The notes below the pieces were generated by a model. The model had not been told where the DNA came from and did not search any database. It was given only the letters and a program-made list of their open reading frames with translations. Position numbers and translations under genes: made by a program. Positions 41,911 through 49,675 of a stretch of DNA of 49,675 bases are shown one piece after another. Positions within the stretch are counted from its first letter, which is position 1, and every line of letters begins with the position of its first letter. Source of the stretch: Euprymna scolopes (lineage: Eukaryota > Mollusca > Cephalopoda > Sepiida > Sepiolidae). The DNA is taken from assembly GCA_024364805.1 (NCBI GenBank), contig CM044502.1:47244942-47294616 (forward strand). The letters run 5' to 3'.

Positions 41911-43416
41911 GATCAATTTACGTGATTTTTTTAATATATTTCAGTTTCGTCACGAGTACGTACATAATATATATTTTTGTATTTTTTTAATGTAGAGGGA
42001 ATTCTGGCCAAGAACCCTATTTTTAATTTTTTTTTCTCTTCAAATAGTTAAGATCTTGATTTTGTTTGTCGAGTGCCACCGATTCTAATTTTCAACTGAC
42101 CGTTTCGTACCAAAATAATCTTGGAGATTCTTCCAGTCTTGAAAAACCTTCAAAGACATTTATAGACTATAATCATAGATCTTAGATTAATACGAGATCA
42201 ATATTGGCCGAGGCCCTCTTAATAAGCACTTGATTCAATTTCATAGCAAACAAAAACATTCATCTTGTCATATTAGCTATGGACATTACTTTGTTTTTAA
42301 TGATGGCTAGACAAGTGATGCCCTTCATCTTTCGCGTATCATTATTTCTCTTCTCCTTAGGCCTTCTGTTCTTTCTTACCTTCTCTATCCTTTTCTATTT
42401 CGTTGGTGATCTCAAACATAACAAACTCCACACTCTGCATCTTCTATCGCCCTCCCACCTGTCGAACTCCACCTTCTCTGCAGCTTAATTTCTTCTCCTC
42501 TTTGAATTTAGAGTGTTTATTCTAATAATGATGGATGGAATTGTATTCTATTAGCTTGAATTATTGTACTTCTAATTGAAACGGTTTCAATTTAACAGGG
42601 TTGGAAGTTGCGGGGAAGGTCTGGATATGTATGGCTGGAGAGAAAGCTAAATGAAATAGCCAAGATAGTTTCTTGACCTTAGAAAGCCCGTAAATATATA
42701 AGATCGTGGAAAGAGGTCAAATCTAGGACACTGAAAACAGCCGTAATAAATGGAATCAAATTTTCTGAAAACTTTATTTCTATAAAACATTTACGTCCCG
42801 TCGTAAAGCTTTATGTTTATAACATTAAGATGTTTATAATTTAAAAGTGTATTATTTTAACATTTTGTTTCAATTATTTTAAATAGAGGGCAAAAATAGA
42901 GTAAACTGACGAATCCATCTCATATTTTCAAAGATTTGATGGTTCTGTTTTGTTTATGTGTTAGAATATGGAACACATACTTCAGAATTTTATCAGAAGA
43001 GATATTGTGTTCATTATATTTTGGGTTTGGGCAATCTATTGGATAGCGGGGTATCATATCATCACTGAATAAATGTTGGTGTATCTAAATTGAAAATCAA
43101 GGTGTATACAATTTTACGATGAAAAATGGCTTGCTTGAGCTGAACATATCGGCATGTTATTTTTAGGGGATAACAAATATTTGTACATGAGGGGGCTTTA
43201 AACGACCAAAGAAGACAATATTCCATTCATGGAGAGTTAGACACATGTTCTTTAGTAACGAAGAAAAGGGGGGGTATATAATAACATGACTCTGTATAAT
43301 AGATAGTCTGTAAACAATTAAGAATTCGACAAACATTTAATATGACAGTAACAACTGGGACGAATTCACATTAATGTTTCTTTGAAAGACGACACCACAT
43401 AAAGTTATATTTCAAA
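41909..43416. other. Intergenic DNA, no gene recognised
   Basis: A 69-codon hydrophobic frame at 42279-42488 could be mistaken for a small membrane protein, but it has pyrimidine-rich low-complexity composition and no start context. No repeats recognised. Confidence 0.45.
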
Positions 43417-43877
43417 CTAGTCTGGATGCTCGGTGTTGCCCGGCGTTGCCCAGCGTTGCCCGGCGTTGCCCGGCGTTGCCCGGTGTTTGAAGGTGTGCGT
43501 TAAGCAAAAAAAAAAACATGAAAAAAGTGGTAGTAAGCAGGCAGGCTCGAACCCGTATCATGAAGGAGGAAAATAACGTGAAAAAAAACGTGACGTATTT
43601 GCTGTTGCGTCCATCGCCAAACCGGGAGTGATGTGGCTTTAAATTAAGGTTAGTGAATTGAAAAGAGGCGATGAGTTTTGAAATTATCGGCAAAAATAGC
43701 GACCCCTCCTTGTAGAAAAGTGCCCGGTTGAGGGTGAAAGAATTAATATTTTTGACCAATTTTTCGATATTTGTCGTCAAAAGGGTCGCGATGTAAAACG
43801 ATTCCAATCTTTGTCGAAAGTTTTAAGCATACATACATACATACATTTAAACAGACAGGTGAGATTTATAAATTAGA
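43417..43877 (-). mobile_element. Helitron-like non-autonomous element with both ends
   Basis: On the minus strand it starts TCTAATTTATAAATCTCACC at 43877 after A and ends CATCCAGACTAG at 43417 before T. That is 5'-TC, 3'-CTAG and A/T insertion, as Helitrons require. Upstream of the 3' end the hairpin segment is expanded to about five GGGCAACGCC units (43430-43490). Homologous to 4878-5223. The 131-codon frame over it (43412-43807) has no RepHel features. Confidence 0.78.
43822..43848. repeat. (CATA)n repeat
   Basis: Short tetranucleotide run inside the Helitron-like 5' end. Confidence 0.85.
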
Positions 43878-44718
43878 TAACATTTATTCACACACTGTGT
43901 CAACATTTAGGAGATTACAACGTTTTTGACTTTACATTTTGATCTTGATTTAACCGGCTTCCACTGTGTCTTCTCCCTGACTTTTCGGCTCTGTCTTACT
44001 CTAAACTCTTGATTACGTATACGTGTCTTGTAAGCTCCGTCTTAAGGTTCACGTCATCTTAAGTGACCTATACGTCACACTACGCCAGATTTTAGAAGTA
44101 CAACTTGTTTTCGCTAGTTATGAAAACATTTTTGTTTTTATTTATCCTCTTGTTGTTGTTTATAGAATCTAATCAAGTTAAATTCCTAAAACGTGATTTA
44201 ACCATATTTGTCCTTGAATTGAATTTTTCTCTTTAAAACAAATATATTTAACTACACAATAATAATCGTCTTGCTCAAGTAAGCAGAAGTGTTAATATGC
44301 AACAATACTTTTTTGTTCTTTTTGTTTTGAGTGTTCATTTATAAATACGAAAATCAGAAATTTATTGTGAAAGTTGTTTCTCAAATCGGAAGTTCTTCAA
44401 ACCGGAAGTTTATGTGTTTTCTTCTCTCACATAGCAAGGGTCATCCCTTATTAGTATACACAACTTGAATTTGTCGTATAAAAACATGTCTCTAATTTAA
44501 TTGAAAGGAATATATGCATCTGCGATCCATGTGTGTTATGGTGAAAACCCCATCATTTCCACTCATGCACAGCATTGTTTAATGCACATAAAGAGACTTT
44601 GTGACTGTCCGCTATGCAATTTTATCTCCATTTTTAATGTATCAGTTCATTCATTTCATCATCTTATGAAATAAAACAGAAAATGTTAGAACCTACAAAC
44701 TCTGCATTTAAGCGTGTA
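43878..44718. other. Intergenic DNA, no gene
   Basis: Nothing recognised. Confidence 0.45.
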
Positions 44719-44789
44719 TCGGGTGCCTTCAATAAGTTTCCCGACGTTTTTGTTTGGGTACTTCTATTGATAGTACACAGAAAACTCTA

Positions 44790-45424
44790 GTTTCCTTCGA
44801 AGTAATCTCCCCCAGCTACCATGTATTTGTTGCACCATTCAAACAACCTCTGGAAAACCCCATGGAAGTCCTTTGGTGTGAGCATATTAATGACTTTTGT
44901 CACAGCCGCTTTTACCTCCTCAATTATCTCATAACAACAACCTCTAAGGTTTTTGCTTAAGCTTAGGAAATAACCAAAAGTCACAGGGAACAAGGTCTCG
45001 ACGATAGGGAGGGTGAGGAACTGTCTTGATGCCCACCTTAGTCAAATAGTCTGTGACAAGGATGGAGTTGTAGACTGGTGCATTGTCCTGGTGGAAATGC
45101 CACTGACTCTAATTAAAGAGTCCCGGCTTCTTCCAATGGAATCTCTTCCTTTAAAACCTCAACATAGTATTCCTTTTGACTGTCTGCCAAGTGGGAGCAT
45201 GTAGATCATACTCATGCTGTCAAAAAAATAGGGTTCATCATAAATTTCTGGGTGGATTTGTTCTGTTTGTCCTTCTTGGGTTCGGGAGAGCCAGTATGCT
45301 TCCACTGGAAACTCTGTCTCTTGGTCTCTGGAGCATAACAGTAGATCCAGCTTTCATTCCGGCCCCCATAGCATCAAGAATTGCGGGATCTTAATTGATC
45401 ACATCCCTGCTGTCATGACAATAT
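44790..45424 (-). pseudogene. mariner transposase, catalytic part
   Basis: Minus strand: DVINQDPAILDAMGAGNESWI, where the first catalytic Asp of GDESW is Asn; YCYAPETKRQSFQWKHTGSP; after frame breaks WHFHQDNAPVYNSILVTDYL (second catalytic D in DNAP) and PHPPYRRDLVPCDFWLFPKL (third D, DD34D spacing). A decayed tail follows with a region reading FHGVFQRLFEWCNKYMVAGG and DYFEG. In-frame stops and frameshifts plus the D-to-N change show it is inactive. Confidence 0.85.
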
Positions 45425-45545
45425 CTTTCTTTCTTTATTTTTACATAAGCATCACCACCTATCAAGGCCCAGAGACCACTCGAGGATAAGGATTAAGAGT
45501 GTACAGTAGTCAATTGAACGATATAGTATTTCCCAGTAATAGAAA
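45425..45545 (-). mobile_element. LINE family A 3' tail inserted in mariner
   Basis: Minus strand: ACTACTGTACACTCTTAATC, CTTATCCTCGAGTGG, GGGCCTTGATAGGTGGTGAT then A-rich. It is a very short 5'-truncated LINE insertion, younger than the mariner. Confidence 0.8.
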
Positions 45546-45930
45546 TTAGGTAAATTTGTTATCTTCTCTGAACACCTTTGGGACAAACTTCGTGCAAATC
45601 TTCGGCATCTTCAGTTCCTTGCAAATAATCATGTGTACAGTTCCCACACTGACAGCAAACTGTGCACTTAATGTCTCTATAGAGGAACGATGATCCTTAT
45701 CAATGAAATTCATTATTTGGCCAATGAACACTGGGATTCTGACTTCCTTTCTCTTCCCACACCTCTCATCATCCCTCACAGACTCCCTTCCTTCTTTGAA
45801 TTTCTTATGCCACTCAAAAATTGACGTTCGATTCATACAAGATGGTCTAAAAGCAGTCCGAACCATTTTATATGTTTTTGTAGCGTTTTTCTAAGTTTAA
45901 AACTGAATTGTATTGCATATCGTTCTTCTA
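45546..45930 (-). pseudogene. mariner transposase, N-terminal HTH part
   Basis: Minus strand reads TLEERYAIQFSFKLRKT in the upstream frame, then MVRTAFRPSCMNRTSIFEWH, KKFKEGRESVRDDERCGKR, then IMNFIDKDHRSSIETLSAQF, AVSVGTVHMIICKELKMPKI and CTKFVPKVFREDNK. These are the two helix-turn-helix segments and the linker of a mariner (DD34D) transposase (FEWH.RFKEGRESVEDD, .SVH.I....L.M...C.KFVP+.L). The frame is open for 106 codons and ends where the LINE tail is inserted. Confidence 0.88.
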
Positions 45931-46160
45931 AAGTGTCCTCATGTTCAGATAGAATTTTTGAAATTTACCAGCTGTGCCAATCAGTTTTTGTATGGTGTAT
46001 TCCAATTCCTACTGTAGCTGTTTATTTTAACCTGAAATCATAACAATCAGTCAGTCATCTCATAAGATGTATAGCAGTAACATAATGAATATATTAATGC
46101 CTACGACAATTTTAATGCCAGTGCAAAATGTCTGGCAACTTATTTAAATCACTTTGTGGA

Positions 46161-47318
46161 TTGTGACAAAATAAAAGATCAACTTTTTATTTGTTAATCT
46201 CACAGATGTCTATGTGAGGTTTTATTGTATAACCAATATTCTTTGAATGACATATTCATCTAAAATTCTTCACTCTGTTTGACACTTTTGTATTCCTTTT
46301 GACAAGGGGAACTTCTCTTCCGAAATTAATAAAGACGTTACACGATTCCAACCAAATATTTTCATTAATATTTAGCAGTAAATCTCATATTTAATGATTT
46401 GATATGTGAAAGATCTTTTGAAAAATATATAGATTTTGTGAAGATTTATGACCCACATATTACCTCTGATTGTTTGATTTTATGTAACCCGACGGTTTAC
46501 AGCGTGAGTATGACTTGGTGTGTACATATTGTGAGGACGTTTCTTTGATGGCTGTAACGTTCTGGGCACGGCAACCAAGTCCCCGGATGTTTAAACATGT
46601 GAAACGATAGGTGCACGCCTTTAAACCAAGGGGTTAATATAACGTATGCTACGTCTGCTGACCGATCTTTTCTTCAAGTTCCTGGCGTCATAAGGAATAA
46701 TCAATTCCCTCCTGAGAACTATATGATGAGACCATCATGGTGCAATTGAATGCTTGTAGGCATCTTTTTTGTATATAATATATAAATTTATTTTTTTCGA
46801 TTTGAAGAAAGGGGCATATTTTAAACTAAAGAGTTGAGGCATGTGACTGGTCCGTCTGTTGCTGACCAAAATCTGATTTCAACTCTTGCGACTAAATTGG
46901 GCGGTGTCCAAGTTCCAGCTGAATTACAAATCTTCTTTCATGGCAATAAATTATAAAGGAAAAAGAAAAGAGAGAGTGAGAGGAAGAGGGGGAGAGAAAG
47001 ATGCATATTCAAAACAAAGAGATTGGGATATAAGCCTCGGATGGCTAGTTCACTGGGTTCATTGCTTTTGAACTTTAGACAGTCTTCCCCCTAGAGTTCA
47101 TAATATAAACATCTGTCAGCTTCAGGTAAATCTGCTCTGAAGTCGCCATGTTTTTAAAACACTTATTTCAATCATACTTGTCTTTTCAAAAGGACAAAGA
47201 AAATCGGGTATGGGGCTACGGCTTCCTCTCAAAATGCCTTTATGTTTGTATCTCATTTATTCATACTTTCTGTCACCATTCTGTTTTTTTCTGTATTGCC
47301 TTTATACACATACTTATA
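46161..47318. other. Intergenic DNA, no gene recognised
   Basis: A purine-rich GAGAGAG-type patch lies at 46968-47005. Short frames only. Confidence 0.45.
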
Positions 47319-47762
47319 CAGGATGACCCACTTAAAAGTAGCCCGATCTTTGTAATCTTCCTCTTAATGATAAACTGACACCAGAAGACAAAATGCATTT
47401 CTTTTTTCCAACAAGATGGCGCTACATGCCACAGGTCTAACAGATCACTGACACGAATTCATGACATGTTTACAAAAGAGAGAACAATAAGCAAAGTGTT
47501 ATGGCCACCACGTTTCCCGGACTTGTCAGCATGTGATTTTTATCTTTGGGGGACTTTAAAAAAATATGCAATTAATCCTTACAATCTAGACCAACTAAAC
47601 GAAAACATTACCAACGCTATCAGATCTACATGCAGTATCTGCAAACGTTGTTAAACTTGCCCAGAAATGCATAGATGTCAACGGGGAGCACTTTCAGCAT
47701 CTTTTATAACACTACAGGTGATTGAAACAATAAAATGGGCTACTTTTAAGTGGGCCACTCTG
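47319..47762 (+). mobile_element. Tc1/mariner-superfamily derivative with intact 26-bp TIRs
   Basis: CAGGATGACCCACTTAAAAG.. (47319-47344) and ..CTTTTAAGTGGGCCACTCTG (47737-47762) are inverted with 3 mismatches in 26. TA precedes the left end. At 444 bp it is an internal-deletion derivative that keeps the C-terminal part of the transposase. Confidence 0.85.
47379..47654 (+). pseudogene. C-terminal transposase remnant, open for 91 codons
   Basis: Reads CISFFQQDGATCH (second catalytic Asp in QQDGA), then VLWPPRFPDLSACDFYLWG (third catalytic residue region, S/P-PDL..CDF.LWG), then NPYNLDQLNENITNAIRSTC. This is the DDE core end of a Tc1/mariner-like transposase. The N-terminal DNA-binding part and first Asp are deleted. 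The linker between the Asp motifs is ~35 residues. No stop interrupts it; the usable start is unclear (the first in-frame Met is at 47466). Confidence 0.75.
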
Positions 47763-47919
47763 CATATATTTTATTTAATTATTTTTCGAAAACCGTTTAT
47801 ATTTTCTTACAGTTATATTAAAAGTTAAAAAAATAAAAGCGGGTACAATAAGTGAGACTAAAGGTTAAAATAAAAAGATTCCTGGATAACTTGAGATAGG
47901 AATAACTAGTTGATAATAA

Positions 47920-48207
47920 TATCGTCAAACTCTTGTGGACGGTCCTGTATATGACCTTAAAATATATCCGATGGTGAGACCCCAGCTTGCAGGCCTTATG
48001 GAGTATGGAGCCACCCTTTAATTGCCATTGCTCCCAGGTCCACTCTGATCCGGAGTGGTAGTACCTGTTAGGGTCCCAACTATGGGTTAAATAGAATACG
48101 ACTTAAAAAAAAAACAAATATACTATATTCAAAATCACCAGATTCGGCATTAAATAACCTGAAAAGGGTTGATATGCCGTAAAACAAAACAACAAACAAA
48201 CAAACTT
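47920..48207 (+). mobile_element. Possible SINE/LINE 3' end with (CAAA)n tail
   Basis: A GC-richer segment (about 47975-48085) is followed by TTCGGCATTAAATAACCTGA and GATATGCCGTAAAACAAAAC, then CAAACAAACAAAC. The composition and tail suggest a retroposon. The CGGCAT/ATGCCG blocks form a stem. No promoter boxes are clear. Confidence 0.35.
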
Positions 48208-48356
48208 TTGTGGTTTTTGCATCGGCACCAAAGTGAACAGAGTCTATGCCGTTCTTGAAATTATTTTTTCCTTGATGACTGCAGTATGCAGCTGTGTAAC
48301 GTCTTACACATCACACACGTGATAATATGTATGCAGACCTTCGAGACCCAACACGT

Positions 48357-48631
48357 TGTAGCAGAGTACATCGCAAAGGAGATCAAGGCATGACACAACT
48401 CCACTCACTTTTCCCCGTTTAAACAACATTTATTTTCGGGTAGTGTCCCGAATAAAACGCGATAGTATTCCTTCTTTCTGACCTCTGTCCTCTCGAACGT
48501 GATCCTAATCGTCGGTCTGTGCACACATTCTTCTTTTTTAATCTTTTTCTTTTTCTTTGCCGTTACATCACTTCACACACGGCTTGGTCCTTTGGATACA
48601 TTTGCCATACATACATCCGCGCTTCGTTACA
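48357..48631 (-). mobile_element. LTR of the same family, minus strand (fossil)
   Basis: Minus strand from 48631: starts TGTAACGAAGC, with GTAACGGCAAAGAAAAAG, a polyadenylation-like GAAAATAAATGTTGTTTAAA then CGGGGAAAAG, and CTTTGCGATGTACTCTGCTACA at the end. Block order follows 40728-41025. No clear target duplication, so the ends may be eroded or it may be part of a longer element. Confidence 0.55.
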
Positions 48632-48879
48632 GCTGATCCTGAGCAGTTCTAAGAGGTCCATCTTCCCAGGCTTTGCCAGGAAAGGTGGACCATCCTCCTG
48701 GAGATAGTTTATTGCTAATCGCCTGCAGCGCATCTACTGATGAATGCCGGCTGGCCTGCCCACCATTTTTTTTATCAGCCAAAGCGTTCATCCTTTAAGG
48801 CACTGACTATTTAATCCAACTTTTCGATACCTGTGTCCAATCTTCCTGCTGTAAAAGGATGGTAAATAAACCACCAACG

Positions 48880-49095
48880 TTCGGATCCTCACTTTTCCCC
48901 AATCGGAATGCATGGCTCTCACTCTCCTTGAGGATGCCCTTGCTTTTACTAGTTTCTAGGACTGATCTTCTTTTCCGGTTGAAATGGAAGACTTACACCA
49001 AATCTGTCGCCAAAGTCGCTGAAAAAATGGTACAATCTTTCTACCATCCCAGAAAGTATCTTACGCCTGACGTAATCCTTCACCTTTTAAAGTTT
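48880..49095 (+). pseudogene. LINE fragment (CR1/jockey-type thumb region)
   Basis: Reads LKWKTYTKSVAKVAEKMVQS then FYHPRKYLTPDVILHLLK, matching LKWNTYIKSVAKAAGKMVGS FYRSSRYLTADAILYLYK of the 31-kb copy. It ends abruptly after this. Both ends are truncated. Confidence 0.75.
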
Positions 49096-49100
49096 TATAA

Positions 49101-49675
49101 AAATGGTTATTCTATTGAGAATATAAGAAACAATCTTTCAATATCTACTAAATTTGTGGCTTCCATTTCTCCTACTTCTTTTGAATGCAATTAAAAACAA
49201 AACCCAACACTAAGATCAAACACAACTTTTTCACCAATATTAATTTTGATTAGCATTTAAAAAAATTAACTCTTCGTTGAGTAAAAACGTTTGACTTTAA
49301 TTTATTTAATTTAAAAATTGAATAAAAAGAAATAAAATGCTAATATGGGGCTCATGGCTGGAAGTTAATATATTTAGAGGTGTTCATTAATTTCCAAGAA
49401 ACGCTGCTGTGGACGTCATCTGGACGAACTGTGTAGAGTCTACAACAAATGCTAATACAATATATATATTTTTTAAATATTTTTACAATATCTGTGAGTT
49501 GTATAATAATTTCAGCCATGATCTTTGTGGCTTTATTTGAACTTCAACGTGTGGAACATGATGACGTATGAGATTTTTGTCTTCGCGACTGGAATATTTA
49601 TCTGGTGAAATGATCATTACGAACTACACAGGCATTTTTTATTTTTATTTATTTATTTATTTATTTTATTTATTT
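49101..49675. other. AT-rich intergenic DNA ending in (TTTA)n
   Basis: No gene. A TTTA/TTTAT repeat occupies 49637-49675 and runs off the window. Confidence 0.6.

Larger units (their letters stand above)
44719..46160 (-). mobile_element. mariner transposon, near full length, LINE tail inside
   Basis: Minus-strand element from about 46160 to 44719. The 3' TIR region reads CGTCGGGAAACTTATTGAAG then GCACCCGA, followed by TA. The 5' end retains AAATAAGTTGCCAGAC and is shared with the fragment at 21387. Transposase pieces fall on both sides of an inserted LINE 3' tail (about 45425-45545). Without that insertion it would be about 1.3 kb, normal for mariner. Confidence 0.85.

Noticed and set aside
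42279-42488. Small membrane protein of 69 residues
   Set aside because: Hydrophobic only because the DNA is pyrimidine-rich. No homology, start context or splice signals.
48632-48830. Coding exon on the minus strand (reads like AINYLQEDGPPFLAKPGK)
   Set aside because: A short open stretch next to an LTR with no recognised domain and no splice context. It could be repeat debris, so no call is made.

Overview
The window is non-coding, repeat-packed animal genomic DNA, very AT-rich and full of long (TA)n, (CA)n, (AAG)n and (AAT)n microsatellites. I find no host protein gene, no functional rRNA or tRNA gene, and nothing prokaryotic. The mix of 5S-rRNA-headed and tRNA-headed SINEs, several jockey/CR1-type LINE lineages, mariner/Tc1 relics, Helitron-like ends and hammerhead-ribozyme repeats fits a large lophotrochozoan genome. 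A mollusc, probably a cephalopod, is my best guess. That guess comes from repeat style, not from a host gene. Every recognisable protein is a transposon relic, and the longest open frames elsewhere are read-throughs of microsatellites.

Layout. 0-7 kb: (TA)n, a 30-bp minisatellite, a 5S-headed SINE with perfect 14-bp target duplication (2166-2471), a fold-back (4465-4725), a Helitron-like end (about 4878-5223) and a second 5S-headed SINE on the minus strand (6601-6945). 7-9 kb: a long minus-strand LINE relic carrying reverse transcriptase, with a second truncated copy abutting its poly(A). 10-11 kb: a TIR element and a 590-bp near-perfect fold-back between two (TA)n tracts. 13-16.5 kb: patchwork of LINE 3' fragments. 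17-18.3 kb: a tRNA-headed SINE that looks twin-primed, nested in one copy of a duplicated repeat. 18.3-23 kb: diverged duplicated repeats, LINE and mariner fragments. 24.7-25.1 kb: a 162-bp palindrome with a complete type I hammerhead ribozyme on each strand, between (TA)n tracts. 26-28 kb: a 37-bp minisatellite split by a LINE. 28.3-29.3 kb: a 5'-truncated Tc1 transposon. 31-32.5 kb: the best-preserved LINE, with a 311-codon open frame including the YADD catalytic motif, plus a tandem truncated copy. 33.6-34.8 kb: a LINE split by a solo LTR. 34.9-35.1 kb: a second fold-back whose centre coincides with the predicted ribozyme cleavage position. 35.6-37.5 kb: an endonuclease-type LINE relic and mariner debris. 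38.4-40.2 kb: a 320-bp-period repeat split by a 1.08-kb insertion. 40.7-49.7 kb: two more LTRs of one family, a Helitron-like element, a mariner with a LINE tail inside it, a 444-bp transposon derivative with intact TIRs, and a last LINE fragment.

The elements do not form a pathway. The interest lies in how they interact: nested insertions with readable empty sites, repeated tandem LINE tails, and the hammerhead fold-back family. The last is the strongest candidate for something undescribed here.
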